The notes below the pieces were generated by a model that saw nothing but the letters and a program-made list of their open reading frames with translations, did not search any database and had not been told where the DNA came from. This document shows, piece after piece, positions 21,980 to 33,340 of a stretch of 64,000 nt of DNA. Source of the stretch: Diogma glabrata (lineage: Eukaryota; Arthropoda; Insecta; Diptera; Cylindrotomidae); contig OY856188.1 in NCBI GenBank assembly GCA_963693315.1, positions 187,275,487-187,339,486 on the forward strand, in the 5' to 3' direction. A program made the position numbers and the translations under genes. How positions within the stretch are numbered: the stretch's first letter is position 1; every line of letters begins with the position of its first letter.

Positions 21980-22704
21980 TTTTTTTTTTTTTTTTTAATA
22001 AAATGTGTTGTGTAATAGGGTTTAGAATATGTGTCACAACAACACATAAATACCTTTTAAGACCTAGGTCTAGACCTGGGTCCCACAACAACTGGCGTTC
22101 TGAGGTGTAGATTAACGCTTTTTTTAAACATCTGTGGGTTGAAGCCACCTGAGACTAAGTGTTCCGGCAAACTATTCCATTTGTACGCAGTTCGGACAAA
22201 GAAGTCTCTCTGCGATCTGCCAGTATGACAGCGCGGGATCTTTACCGTTTCACTGGGTGAAGATAGCCGATTGCCGAGTGGAACGGGGGTAAGAATAAGT
22301 TTGAGGCATGATGCCGCTGATTTCATCTGAGCACTGCTGATGACGATATTTGTAAAAAACAACGAGGTCAGCAACAGTGCGACGATGTAGTAGGGAATCA
22401 AGTTTTGATGTCAAAGTTCGATCACCTACAATTCGTATAGCTCGCTTTTGAACAGAGTCCAAGAGGGCCAAGATGGAAACAGAGGCAGCACCCCAAACTT
22501 GACAGCAGTACTCCATACAGGGACGAATATAGGACTTATAAACATGGAGCAATTGGTATGGAGTGAAAAATTTTTTGCATCTATTTAGGAGGCCGAGTTT
22601 TTTAGACGCGCTTTTTGCCATCGCCATTACATGATCGTTCCAGAGTAGGTCATTTGAAACTGTGACACCCAATAAACGAATGTTTTTACATTCACCTATT
22701 GGTT
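21980..22704 (-). mobile_element. LINE-A, 5'-truncated copy (about 725 bp)
   Basis: It carries the last 200 or so codons of the LINE-A ORF (RLLGVTVSNDLLWNDHV onward), the 3' UTR, the hairpin and a poly(A) tail (T run 21980-21996). One inserted base near 22256 shifts the frame. The 5' break lies at the codons for P-I-G-E-C, the same place as in the copy at 28143. It interrupts the minisatellite-bearing sequence of 21.7-23.5 kb. Confidence 0.9.
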
Positions 22705-22715
22705 GCTGAATGCTG

Positions 22716-23222
22716 AATGTCTGACAGAACAAAGTTGACTGAGACAATACTAGCATGTACAAACATGAATATTAGTTCATTTTTCGAAAAGTAGCTGTTA
22801 AAAGCAAAAATAAGCAGAAATTTATCGTAAGCAAAGGAGTGCATATGGTAACACAAGTTTGGTAAGGTCTGACAGTACAAAGTTGAATGAGACCAATGTT
22901 TACCTTGGAGACGTGTACCATAGAAAAAGATCGCTTTGAGAAGAAATATCTGGTTAACGACGAAATGTCGTTTTAAATATCCATAAGAACTATACCTGTT
23001 CGTCAACAGATAAATGGTTAACGTCAGAAGATGTTCATGTTGTAGAAACATATGGGTAACGTTGGGGATATTCCTTTGAGATCAGAAATTTTGAGGTTCT
23101 GCTTAATTAGATGAAATCTGATTTTTATATCCATAAGGACCATATCTGTTTTGTCAACAGATAGATGGCTAATGTCGGAAGATGTTCATGTTATGGTAAC
23201 ATATGGGTGACGTTAGGGATAG
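22716..23222. repeat. Diverged tandem repeats, about 150 bp period
   Basis: 'cagaagatgttcatgtt' at about 23023 recurs as 'cggaagatgttcatgtt' at about 23177. The block 22981-23070 matches 23131-23221 throughout (CCATAAG, CAACAGATA, GGTAAC/TGAC phrases). A 'gacag-n-acaaagttga-n-tgagac' phrase occurs at 22719 and 22870, with a relative at 21883. Confidence 0.65.
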
Positions 23223-23262
23223 TAATTAAAAAATCAGAAAAATCGAAAAACTTGTTTCTGCC

Positions 23263-23440
23263 CAAGAGTTAAGGACAGTGGAGTGGGTCTTATGAAGGAA
23301 GAAGGTGATTAATTCGGCCCATGAGTAACGGAGAATGAAGTGGGTTTTACGAAGGAAAGAGATGTGAAGCTTCGGCCTATGAGTAAAGGAGAGTGTAATG
23401 GGTCTTACGAAGGAAGGAGACCTTAAACTTCGGCCCATAG
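23263..23440. repeat. Minisatellite, three copies of about 59 bp
   Basis: Each copy has 'gagt-aa-gga-a', 'tgggt-ttacgaagga' and 'cttcggccca' or 'attcggccca' at the same spacing, starting near 23263, 23323 and 23382. No coding frame. Confidence 0.75.
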
Positions 23441-23838
23441 TATCAATTTAAAAACAAAAAGAAAATTTTAAAAAATTAATCGCACTAAAAGAAGTTGGCG
23501 TGGCGTGGCTTCAAAACCGAAAAATAAGAATTTGAAGAAAAAAAAACAGAATGTGTCACTAGGAGAAAATGTTTGGCACTGTAAAAAGAAAAAAATATAA
23601 AATATATTCATTTATAAAAATAAAAATATTTGTTTCGCGTTTAAAAACTTGTGGCGTGATGTGTCGTGATAGCTAAACCGAATGCTGCGACCAACAACAC
23701 CCCCAAACAATTTAGAAATTCCCTTAATTTGTACATTATATTCTAAAAATATTTAACATTGAACAAATAAACAAAAGCAATAATTAAAAAGAATGAAGTT
23801 AAATATATAAATAATTTATAAAATTGTATTAATAAAAA
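23440..23838. other. AT-rich spacer before the integrase remnant
   Basis: Phrases 'ggcgtggcgtggc' (about 23498) and 'gtggcgtgatgtgtcgtgat' (about 23650) are GC-richer islands. 'agaaattccctta' near 23719 is shared with the LTR-like sequence around 21430 in the opposite sense, so a scrap of LTR may be present. Confidence 0.35.
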
Positions 23839-25058
23839 GACAGAACTGCCGGGCTTGCCAAAAGACAAAAGTTTCTCGCCATACTCAATTTCCTTTAGGT
23901 AATTATCCTCAAACTTCTCAACGATTTTCCGAGATTCATATGGACATTATTGGTCCACTTCCTACCTCTGAGGACAAACGTTATTGTGTCACTATTATTG
24001 ACCGTTATACTCGATGGCCTGAAGCCATTCCTATCTCGGATATTACAGCTGAAATGGTAGCAACTGCTCTCTACTCCAATTGGATCGCTCGCTTCGGAGT
24101 ACCTTCAGTAATCGTCACTGATCAGGGCTCCCAATTCGAATCCAATCTCTTTAACGAGTTGTCAAAACTTATCGGGTTTGAACGTAAACGTACTACTAGT
24201 TACAATCCTAAATGTAACGGACTAATTGAACGTTGGCACCGAACTCTTAAATCCGGGATAATGGCCTACGACAGAACGGATTGGACACGAATTTTACCGT
24301 GAATATTACTTGGTTTACGAACCACTTTCCGTGAAGATTTCCAATCTTCATCGGCTGAGCTCGTCTACGGTACTAACATACGTCTTCCCGGAGAATTCTT
24401 CAGCCAAAATTCTAACTTCCCTCCACAATTTGCTTTCGTTTCACAGTTGAAACAATATTTTACTCACCTTCGTCCATCTACTGCGTCAAGACACATTTCT
24501 CCTAATGTTTTCGTCTCCAAAAATCTGCAGTCTTGTTCGCATGTCTTCTTACGTACGGACTTAGGACGTAAAGCATTACAGCCTCCATACGAAGGTCCAT
24601 TTAAAGTCATCAGCCGCGATGATAAAAATTTCGTTATTGACCGTAAAGGTCAACATATTCGAGTTTCCATCGACAGATTAAAACCTTGCTTTAGGGAGCA
24701 ATCTGAAGATGACTTAACTCAAAACTCATCTACTTTGAGAACTGATCTCAGTCGCGCAGATGAAACTTCGTCTTCTACAGATAAAGTCCATTCTACTTTT
24801 CCGGACACATCCTCGTCTTTCCCTTCTACCTCTGAAGATGCGAGGAAACGCGACGCTAAAGCGAATGTTTCAACTAAGAAGGTCAGATTTAATCTTATTC
24901 TTCAAACACAACTATTCCACCCTGCATCTACAACTACGCGAGCAGGTAGAACCACTCGTACCCCTGCTCGTTTGCTTCGTGCTGTAGCACAAACATTTCT
25001 ATATCGTCCCATCTTCGATGGCACTAGAGGGGGAGTGTTGTGGCGAACATTTAAATAA
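23838..25058 (+). pseudogene. CsRN1-like Ty3/Gypsy integrase and pol C-terminus, one nonsense codon
   Basis: It starts within the zinc-binding part (CRACQKTK at 23847). The DDE integrase core follows: MDIIGPLPTS with the first Asp, TDQGSQFES with the second, and NGLIERWHR with the catalytic Glu. A TGA at 24299-24301 interrupts the frame; one base change from TGG would explain it. Reading continues in frame through LLGLRTTFRED to a basic C-terminal tail with YEGPFKVISR (24588-24620) and ends at 25058. The DIIGPLP, TRWPEAIP and GLIERWHRTLK signatures are typical of the CsRN1 group. The RT, protease and gag of this copy are absent. Confidence 0.85.
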
Positions 25059-25631
25059 AATTTCAAAATTCAAATTTAGTTGGCGATGTTTTTTACGTAA
25101 CTTATTATTTAAAAAAAACAAAATATTTTTCATTAAAAAGTTTTTCCTCAATTAAAAAAACTTCAATTTTTTCCCAAATACAGCAAGATTCTATTTTTAT
25201 CTAGGTTCTATTTTTATTTTTAATTCATTAAAAAATTGTTCTAATTAATGAAGAGTTGTTTTAAAATAAAGTTGGTCGATAATTGTGCTTAGACTATATT
25301 TAAATTGTTTTAATGTGCAATAAATATGATTTTGTAAATATAAATTGTGTGTTAATCTTGAGTATTGATACATGGCTCCTGCTTAATCTGTTTGAATTAA
25401 TTTTGAAGATATTTATCATTGTATGTATCCATGCTCTATCAAATCATATTTAGAGAAATTTATAGGTCTGTGCAAGTAGAATACTAGATTTGGCGTAACT
25501 TAAATTGTCAGTAAATAGAAAACTGAATTTGATGAAAAATTATAAGAAATTTCCAGAGAGTGATTTATATTAATTTATAATTCAATATTATCATTAGAAG
25601 AAAGAAATATAAGTGAAAGTTCATAGAAGAA
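25035..25631 (+). repeat. 3' LTR of the CsRN1-like element, cut by the Mag-like insertion
   Basis: It begins with TGTTGTGGCGAACA directly after the purine tract AGAGGGGGAG. It contains AATAAATATG near 25320, which could supply the polyadenylation signal. It runs up to the Mag-like 5' LTR at 25632; the rest is missing or displaced. Confidence 0.6.
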
Positions 25632-25850
25632 TGTTATGATTTCATATTAAGTACATTATATTTCTTAGTTGCTCGTAGGGTTTGTACATTGTTATAATCG
25701 AAATGTCAAACTAAAATGTTGTAGTAGCATTACCCGCGTATAAGCGACATCAACCTGTAAATATAAATTAATGTTAATAAACTAATATATGTTCTACCAA
25801 AGTGTTTTTACTTACAATAAACTTACGATACAATTACTACAATTACAACA
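25632..25850 (+). repeat. 5' LTR of the Mag-like element
   Basis: 219 bp, from TGTTATG to ACAACA. Its first 159 bp recur at 32106-32265. It is followed by 'gat' and TGGCGACGAGG, a likely primer-binding site starting with TGG; the tRNA was not identified. Confidence 0.85.
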
Positions 25851-25859
25851 GATTGGCGA

Positions 25860-26280
25860 CGAGGATGCTAGGTATACAAATTACAATTTTACAAGTATTA
25901 CTGGATGAAATATAAAATTTTCAAAACCACGTTGATTTTTTTGGTTAGAACAAGATTTTTAGTGCTACAAATACAGGTGGTATACAAAATACATAAAAAA
26001 ATTTTACAAAATCTGATTACAACAGATTACAACGCTACTCATACAATATTTAAAATCAACAAAAAGTTACAAATAAAGTTGATTCAACAAGATTCCAAAA
26101 TCATTACAAGCCGATTTATATGGATTACAAAAAGTGAGGTTAGTCAAATTACAATTGCTACATCTTACAAATTACAAATCACAAGTACTACAAATTGTGA
26201 ATTACAAGTTACAAAATTACAAATTTAAGGAAATAAATTACAAATTATAAATTACAAATATACATATACAAAAAAAAGTT
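25860..26280 (+). other. Leader of the Mag-like element, rich in ATTACAA words
   Basis: No convincing gene. The words TTACAA, ATTACAAAT and CTACAA recur dozens of times, giving a C- and A-rich, G-poor transcript strand. The gag start codon follows at 26287. Confidence 0.6.
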
Positions 26281-26286
26281 ATTAAA

Positions 26287-26643
26287 ATGGAAAAGTTACA
26301 ACCAGCCTTTACAATTGATAAGTTCGATAAAACCCAAACTAAGTGGGATCGCTGGCGTCTCCGTTTTGAAGGTGCTTTATAATTATTTGAAGTAAAACCT
26401 GAAAATAAAGTAAATTTACTACTTCATTATATAAGACAAGATTCATTTGATTTAGTCTGTGACAAATTAGCTCCTACATCACCGTACAAAAAAACATATG
26501 ATGATATTTTAAAATTATTAAACGAATTTTACAATCCAAAACCTTTGGAAATTATGGAAACATATAGAATGCATTTGCGAAAACAAAAGGAAGGAGAAAA
26601 TATACAACAATTTATACTGGCATTACGAAAATTAGCCATTTTT
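26287..26643 (+). pseudogene. Mag-like gag, N-terminal part
   Basis: It starts MEKLQPAFTIDKFDK and WDRWRLRFEGAL, typical of Mag-like gag capsids. An in-frame TAA near 26380 is followed by the continuing frame (VNLLLHYIRQ, YNPKPLEI, YRMHLRKQKEGENIQQF). The reading stops at LRKLAIF where the LINE-A derivative is inserted, and resumes at 27268 with CNFGNYMQ. Confidence 0.8.
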
Positions 26644-27267
26644 GATCTACGGGTGTGACAACCCCGCGTACTCCAGTCCCTGCTATTGACATACGAGTTA
26701 ACGTGAGATATCACATACCACTGGCAATAGCAGTGAGATATCACTAGCCAACGTGACATCTTAGGGGTGGTGGCGGATGAACTGTATTCAGTCAACGGTA
26801 GCACCCTCAATCTTAGCTGTGAAATAATCCTTGATGATGCGACGCTATTGCTTTCTTAGGGAAACGAGCCTTCATATAACTATGTGTGGGCTTTTTTCTT
26901 TAAGAAAGACGGTGCGTCACGGAATCAAGGAATATGCAACCGGCTGGATTATTGGCAACTACATTTTTGTTTTGTTTCAGCAAATTTTTGTAAAAATTTG
27001 CTATTTACTTTTTAATTTACTTTTATTTTATCTATTCTATCATAAAATATTGGCCTATGTCATATTTTGTCAGTGATAGGATTTTTTGTTTAGTTATTCA
27101 TTCTTTAAAAAAAATATAAAAAACAAAAAAAGAAAGATTTACGTCCATCAACACCTTTGAACGTATGTTGTTGTGGGACCTTGGTCTTAAAAGGTTTTTA
27201 TGTGTTATTGTGATACATAATGTAATTCCTACTACACAACACATTTTATTAAAAAAAAAAAAAAAAA
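26644..27267 (+). mobile_element. Non-autonomous LINE-A derivative (5' leader joined to 3' tail)
   Basis: It begins GATCTACGGG like the full-length LINE-A and runs through a matching 5' leader of about 450 bp, including the hairpin at 26680-26733. It then jumps from just before the ORF to the last 140 nt (TGTTGTTGTGGGACC, GGTCTTAAAAGG, the 3' hairpin) and ends in poly(A) at 27251-27267. The whole ORF is missing. The copy at 38519-41640 has the same junction. It interrupts gag of the Mag-like element between codons for F and C; any target duplication is only a base or two. Confidence 0.85.
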
Positions 27268-27991
27268 TTGCAACTTCGGAAACTACATGCAGACAGCATT
27301 ACGAAACTACTTTGTATTTGGATTACGGAGCGAAATAATACAAAGTCGTTTATTGGAACAAAAGGATTTGACGTTAGAAAAAGCAGTGGAGTTAGCAACC
27401 ACCATGGAAATTTCAACAAAGGATGCAGCTCAACTTCATCAAGGAAATTTTAAATCCTCAGTAAGTGCTATTCACACTAATAAATTTAAAAATATTGCAA
27501 ATAAAAATACTAATGTTTTAAATAAAATTAAATTTTCAAATAATAGAAATAATTTTCCTAAAAATAATTTTAAGAATACAAATCATTCAAGATTGTGTTC
27601 TAGGTGTGGTTCTAAGTACCATTTAGCAAATAGTTGCAAATATGTAAATTCCTTTTGTGAATTTTGTAAAGTTAAAGGTCATTTAAAAATTGTGTGTACA
27701 AAATTTAAAAATACGTATAAAAATTCCACACATTTAATCGAAGAAAGGGAAACCGAGTTTCTCAATAACGCGAATATAAATTCAAATTCCGATATACAAT
27801 TACGAGAAAATTTTGAAAATTTTGATGAGGAGGAGGAAGTAAATAATTTTAATAAATTACAAATTTGTAAAATAGATTCTGATTATCACGGCAAAATTTG
27901 GCTTGATATTCTGGTAAATGAACATAAAGTTAAATTTGAAGTGGATACGGGAAGTCCAGTTTCGATTTTTAGTTTAAAAGAAAAAAATTAA
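27268..27991 (+). pseudogene. Mag-like gag C-terminus with zinc knuckles and protease start
   Basis: It continues gag after the insertion (NFGNYMQTALRNYFVFGLR). Two CX2CX4HX4C zinc knuckles are visible, CSRCGSKYHLANSC and CEFCKVKGHLKIVC, which is the two-knuckle arrangement of Mag-like elements. An aspartic protease begins with FEVDTGSPVSIF (active-site DTG). The frame ends with TAA at 27989-27991, and the rest of the protease (NYTNLELVSYCGTDIKVIG) follows in fragments up to the second LINE insertion. Confidence 0.85.
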
Positions 27992-28142
27992 TTATTTTCT
28001 AATACAAAATTAAATTACACAAATTTAGAACTAGTTAGTTATTGCGGTACTGACATTAAAGTTATTGGATTTATTAGTGTTACAGTGTCGTACAATGACA
28101 AAATACAAAAATGACCAATATATATAGTAATACATACATATA

Positions 28143-28863
28143 CCAATGGGTGAATGTAAAAACATTCGTTTATTGGGTGTCACAGTTTCAAATGACCTAC
28201 TCTGGAACGATCATGTAATGGCGATGGCAAAAAGCGCGTCTAAAAAACTCGGCCTCCTAAATAGATGCAAAAAATTTTTCACTCCATACCAATTGCTCCA
28301 TGTTTATAAGTCCTATATTCGTCCCTGTATGGAGTACTGCTGTCAAGTTTGGGGTGCTGCCTCTGTTTCCATCTTGGCACTCTTGGACTCTGTTCAAAAG
28401 CGAGCTATACGAATTGTAGGTGATCGAACTTTGACATCAAAACTTGATTCCCTACAACATCGTCGCACTGTTGCTGACCTCGTTGTTTTTTACAAATATC
28501 GTCATCAGCAGTGCTCAGATGAAATCAGCGGCATCATGCCTCAAACTTATTCTTACCCCCGTTCCACTCGGCAATTGGCTGCCGCAACCAGTGAAACGGT
28601 AAAGATCCCGCGCTGTCATACTGGCAGATCGCAGAGAGACTTCTTTGTCCGAACTGCGTACAAATGGAATAGTTTGCCGGAACACTTAGTCTCAGGTGGC
28701 TTCAACCCACAGATGTTTAAGAAAAGCGTTAATCTACACCTCAGAACGCCAGTTGTTGTGGGACCCAGGTCTAGACCTAGGTCTTAAAAGGTATTTATGT
28801 GTTGTTGTGACACATATTCTAAACCCTATTACACAACACATTTTATTAAAAAAAAAAAAAAAA
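28143..28863 (+). mobile_element. LINE-A, 5'-truncated copy (about 721 bp)
   Basis: It carries an open 213-codon stretch (28146-28787) matching the C-terminus of the LINE-A protein nearly residue for residue, then the 3' UTR, 3' hairpin and poly(A) to 28863. Its 5' end (CCAAT then GGGTGAATG) falls at the same place as the copy at 21980-22704. Both share SKLDSL where the full-length copy has SQLDSL. It sits between protease and RT of the Mag-like element. Confidence 0.9.
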
Positions 28864-29740
28864 GATTCTCCATACAAAAGCAAACATGCTTTATTAAGAC
28901 GCGAGTGGATACAAAGATTACAATTAGATTGGACGAATATTTTAAATAAAAGTACGAAAGACGTAAATTCTCTAAACATTCCATTAAATGACGTTCGAAT
29001 TACCTCCCTTATTGATAAATATAAGGAAGTTTTTAGTGAATCGTCAGGGAAAATAGAAGGGATGGAAGCTTCTATTACACTTAAACCCAATTCTTCTCCG
29101 GTATTTTGCAAAGCAAGACCAATACCTTTCGCAATAATGGAAAAAGTCGAATCTGAAATCGACAGTGTAGTGAAGGACGGTGTTTTAGAGAAAATTAATA
29201 ATAGCCAATGGGCAACACCACTAGTACCTGTGCTTAAGGCTAACGGTACCATACGATTATGTGGTGACTTTAAAATTACGGTAAATCCAAACATACTTAT
29301 TGACGATCATCCCCTTCCTACAATGGAAGAACTTTTTGCTTCTATGACTGGAGGCGAAAAATTTACAAAATTGGACTTGAGCCAAGCATACTTACAACTA
29401 CCGGTTAAAACCGAAGATCAACATTTATTGACGTTGAATACAGATAAAGGTTTAAACAAACCTACTAGACTCATGTATGGAATAGCTTCAGCGCCTGCGA
29501 TTTGGCAGCGGCAAATTGAGATTGTATTACAAGCAATACCAGGCGTGACAGTATTTATTGATGATATTAAAATAACGGGTCCAAATGATGAAACACATTT
29601 ACAGAGATTAGAACAAGTTTTACTACGGCTGAAAAATCATAATATGCGAGTAAACTTGGATAAATGTGAATTTTTCAAAAATAATATACAATATTGCGGT
29701 TATCAAATTGATAAATGGTATACACAAGCTTCGAAATAAA
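28864..29740 (+). pseudogene. Mag-like pol: reverse transcriptase
   Basis: RT of the K02A2.6/Mag type. It reads KARPIPFAIMEKVESEI, WATPLVPVLKANG, LCGDFKITVNPN, LPTMEELFASM, FTKLDLSQAYLQLP (first catalytic Asp), MYGIASAPAIWQR and FIDDIKITG (catalytic DD of the YxDD motif). Near 29715 the frame shifts: the text goes from CGYQIDK to an unrelated short tail, while the true continuation (GIHKLRNKIEAI) is in another frame. Confidence 0.88.
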
Positions 29741-30367
29741 ATAGAAGCAATTCAAAATATGAAGAGACCAGAAAACGTTGACGATGTGAGAGCATTCGTC
29801 GGTCTAATCAATTATTACGGGAGATTTGTAAAAATCCTTAGTACAATAATATATCCAATTAACAACTTACTAAAGCAGAACGTTGAGTTTAATTGGGATA
29901 CACATTGCGAAACGGCATTTAAAAAAGTAAAATCAGAAATACAATCTGACAACTTTCTAGCACATTATGATCCGACATTACCACTTATACTCGCAACAGA
30001 TGTATCGAGTTTTGGAGTTGGGGCAGGATTGAGCCATATCTATCCAAATGGTTCTGAAAGAGCAATACAATATGCTTCTCAAACGTTGAACAATACACAA
30101 CAAAAATACCCCCAAATTGACAAAGAAGCTTACGCTATTGTCTTTGGAATAAAAAAATTTTCACAATTTCTTCTAGGAAGAAAATTCATTTTATTAGTTG
30201 ACAATAAACCATTAATTCAAATTTTATCTCCAAATAAAGGACTACCTACTTTTACCGCTATGAGAATGCAACATTATGAATTATTTTTACGAACTTTTCA
30301 ATTCGACATAAAGTATCGAAATACAAAAGATCACGGAAATGCAGACGCTATGTCTCGACTACAGTAG
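29700..30367 (+). pseudogene. Mag-like pol: RT thumb and RNase H
   Basis: It continues after the frameshift with VDDVRAFVGLINYYGRFV (thumb). The RNase H domain follows: ATDVSSFGVGAGLSH (first Asp), DKEAYAIVFGIKKF (Glu), LLVDNKPLIQI (Asp) and ADAMSRLQ at the end. The stop TAG at about 30365 is created within a local duplication (see the next entry). Confidence 0.88.
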
Positions 30368-30430
30368 ATTATTACAGTAGACTACAGTAGACGCTATGTC
30401 TCGACTACAGTAGATACGATCAACAGTAGA
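30338..30430 (+). repeat. Local tandem duplication in pol
   Basis: 'gacgctatgtctcgactaca' occurs at about 30343 and again near 30388, with 'gtaga' words between. It inserts stops between RNase H and integrase. Confidence 0.75.
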
Positions 30431-30435
30431 TTATA

Positions 30436-31845
30436 AATATGAAGAAGCCGATGTAGTGGAAATCAACTTAATTGAAACCTTACCAGTGAGTGTAAAGGAA
30501 CTTGGAGACATTACAAAGCGAGACAAATTTTTAAATAATTTGATACAAGGCCTAAGAACAGGAAGAGAGGTTCTAGGTCGCGATCGATTTGGAATCGAGC
30601 AAACAGATTTCTCATAACAAGGAGACTGTTTGATGCGAGGATTAAGAGTATACGTACCATCAGTATTACGAAATCGTATTTTAAATGAACTACATTCCAC
30701 TCACTTTGGAATAAGTCGCATGAAATCACTAGCACGTAGTTATTGTTGGTGGGAAGGAATCGATAAAGACATTAAAAATATGGCGAAAGATTGCTCAAAA
30801 TGTCAATTACTACAATCGGATCAAATTAAAGTTCCACTTCATTGTTGGGAAACACCAACCAAACCTTTTGAACGTGTACATGCGGATTTTGCGGGACCAT
30901 TCATGGGAGTCTATTTTTTTATAATAGTCGATCCATACTCCAAATGTCCCGAAGTTCACATTTTAAAAAACATTACTACACAAAATACTATTGAAATTTG
31001 TAGGAAAATATTTTCATGTTTTGGCATACCTTCAATTTTTGTTTCAGATCATGGATCACAATTCACATCTAGTGAATTCCAAAATTTTTTACGGTTAAAT
31101 GGTATTACGCATAAAATGGGCGCACCATACCACCCTGCTACAAATGGACAAGCGGAACGTTACGTAAGGACAATTAAACAGAAACTTAAAACTTTAAATT
31201 GTTCACGCGATGATTTCAATGCACAATTGTGTCATATCTTACTGAATTATAGAAAGACGGTTCATCCTGCAATAGGCAAATCGCCTGCTATGCTTGTTTT
31301 CAATAGAGACATACGGTCAAGACTTGATTTGATGTTACCTAATAATACAATACGAAAAGGTAATCTCACAAATAAAGGGGTACGAGCGTTACAAACAGCA
31401 CAAAGAGTTGCTGTACGAGAGTACTTACACAAAATAAAATGGGAATTTGGATACATTACAGAAGTAATCGGTGAATTACATTACTTAATTAAATTAGATG
31501 ACGGTAGGATCTGGTAGCGTCATATAGACCAAATTAGGGAAATAGGTTCAAATACATTTGAACACAATATTAATACAAATGCTAATCAGTTTTCGTCTAT
31601 ACAAAATGACTATACTACAAAGAAATTGATTACTAGTGAACAAAATTTTCTACAGCCTGAAATTACACAGGAAAATACTTCTACTATAACAATCGAACAA
31701 TCTACAATACATAACGAAAATACGCCTGCACAAAAAAACACTGATAAAACAAATAAATCCACTCACGATAATGATAATCAAATAACTGAAAATATAATAA
31801 TGAACAAAATAATTGTACTCCAAACTTACGGAGATCCTCAGGAAT
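30436..31845 (+). pseudogene. Mag-like pol: integrase
   Basis: The H-H-C-C zinc domain (HSTHFGISRMKS, CSKCQ) is followed by the core with HADFAGPF (Asp), SDHGSQFTS (Asp) and NGQAERYV (Glu), then LLNYRKTVHPAIGKSPA and a C-terminal part. Stops occur before the core (about 30616) and at 31515, after which the frame goes on for about 110 codons (NTSTITIEQS, HDNDNQITEN). All three catalytic residues are kept. Confidence 0.88.
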
Positions 31846-32105
31846 AATAAAACCATTAAAAAGATTGGATCTATAAAAATAGGTAACTTTGAAATAAAAA
31901 CAATAAAACTAAAATTACATACAAATTTATATTTAAATAAAATTTTTATTTTTTTGGTGGGAAGAAAATATTACAGTACAATTATTGAATTAAAATTTTA
32001 TTAAGCTCACAAAAGGAATACTTTTCTTTAAATTTATTCATGTAATTAATTACAACTCTTCTTTTAAGTAATACTATTTTGAAATCTTATTAGGAGGGGA
32101 AGAGC

Positions 32106-32265
32106 TGTTATGATTTCATATTAAGTACATTATATTTCTTAGTTGCTCGTAGGGTTTGTACATTGTTATAATCGAAATGTCAAACTAAAATGTTGTAGTA
32201 GCATTATCCGCGTATAAGCGACATCAACCTGTAAATATAAAATTAATGTTAATAAACTAATATAT
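32106..32265 (+). repeat. 3' LTR of the Mag-like element, cut at 32266
   Basis: It matches 25632-25790 with one extra A and a few substitutions. It ends at 'actaatatat', immediately followed by TGTTACG of the next Gypsy element; the expected remainder ('gttctaccaaag') is not found beyond 37470. Confidence 0.85.
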
Positions 32266-32932
32266 TGTTACGTTTTTCCAAACTTCCTTCGAATTGGCCT
32301 AACTCACAATTCGATAAACGCAATTCCCAATCTCTTTCTGAGTTCGATCACTGATTAGTAAGCACAAACACCAGGTTTTATTAAGTATCCAACAATTTAA
32401 TTGTTCCACAACAATAGGAAAACAATACAGCAAACAATATTCCTAACTAGAATATTCTTTTAACAGCTTCAGAAACTCCAACGGTTTATTGTAGAAATTT
32501 CCAGTAATACAACGTTTAAAATAATACACAAATTATTTCTACTTAATAACACTTTAAACTTTATTCACAAAAACTAATTTAAATATCACTTTTATATTTT
32601 AACTTCACTATCGCAGGCATAAAATAAAACTAATTAAAAACTACAAGAGGTAATTTCCTTATATACATTCTGCTTAATATCTAGAAATTTCGCGGTCACT
32701 TTTTAGAAACCTTGAGAAAATATTAGAATATTCGATTATTTTACGTTACGTTGATTTGATTCATAAAATCATTTGTTTTGTGTAGACCTTAATTCTAAGA
32801 ACATGTACAACAACAACAACACTATTCATTTCATTCACTTTCTGTTGTGTTTTGTTGATTTTATTTTCCTGGAAGTGACCGTAATCGTCTAGATCTTTCT
32901 GTAATCGTCTAGATTTTTCTGTACTCGTAACA
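32266..32932 (-). repeat. 3' LTR of Gypsy copy B
   Basis: 667 bp, TGTTACG to CGTAACA on the plus strand, a perfect TG...CA with a short inverted terminus. The first 95 bp or so recur at 37374-37470. The purine tract on the minus strand (AAAGTGGAGGGTAA) directly precedes it. Confidence 0.88.
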
Positions 32933-32985
32933 TTACCCTCCACTTTAGCCTGTTCGTCCCGAACAGGATCTAGCTCTCCTTTGTA

Positions 32986-33340
32986 TTAGGCCAATCTTTC
33001 CAAATGTACGACTTTCGCTTTGCCTCGATGGCCTTTCCTAATTCTATAAACAACGTCATTCAACTTGGTTATAATGTTGTAAGGTCCTTCCCATGCAGCT
33101 TGAAATTTTGGTGATAACCCTCGTTTTCGTTGTGGGTTGTGTAGCCATACTAATTGTCCTTCTTCGAAACCTTTATTATTAGATCGTATATTATATCGGC
33201 ACCATTCTATCACTGGTCAGTTGTATCTTCTGCCGAACAAGCTTGTGAATATCCTCAAGGTTCTCCCTGATTCGGTTGACGTATTCTTGCGCAGACAATG
33301 ATGTTGATGGTACCGCTCCAAATTTGAGGTCACCAGCAGC
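32986..33340 (-). pseudogene. Gypsy B integrase C-terminus
   Basis: It reads NNKGFEEGQLVWLHNPQRKR, WEGPYNIITKLNDVVYRIRK and KVVHLERLA. This is the SH3-like C-terminal part of a Gypsy integrase that binds DNA. It is separated from the core by the foldback at 33338-33443 and by frame changes around 33215. Confidence 0.85.

Larger units (their letters stand above)
25632..32265 (+). mobile_element. Mag/K02A2.6-like Ty3/Gypsy retrotransposon with two nested LINE-A insertions
   Basis: It comprises the 5' LTR 25632-25850, a leader, gag (26287-27991, split), pol (28864-31845, split) and a 3' LTR from 32106 that is cut by another Gypsy element at 32266. A purine tract (GGAGGGGAAGAGC) precedes the 3' LTR. 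The aligned parts of the two LTRs differ at very few positions by eye, so the insertion is fairly young, yet pol carries several stops and a frameshift. Insertions at 26644-27267 and 28143-28863 disrupt gag and the gag-pol junction. Confidence 0.9.

Noticed and set aside
23263..23440. CRISPR-like array
   Set aside because: Three diverged 59 bp repeats without constant repeat and unique spacers, in a eukaryotic context; it is a minisatellite.
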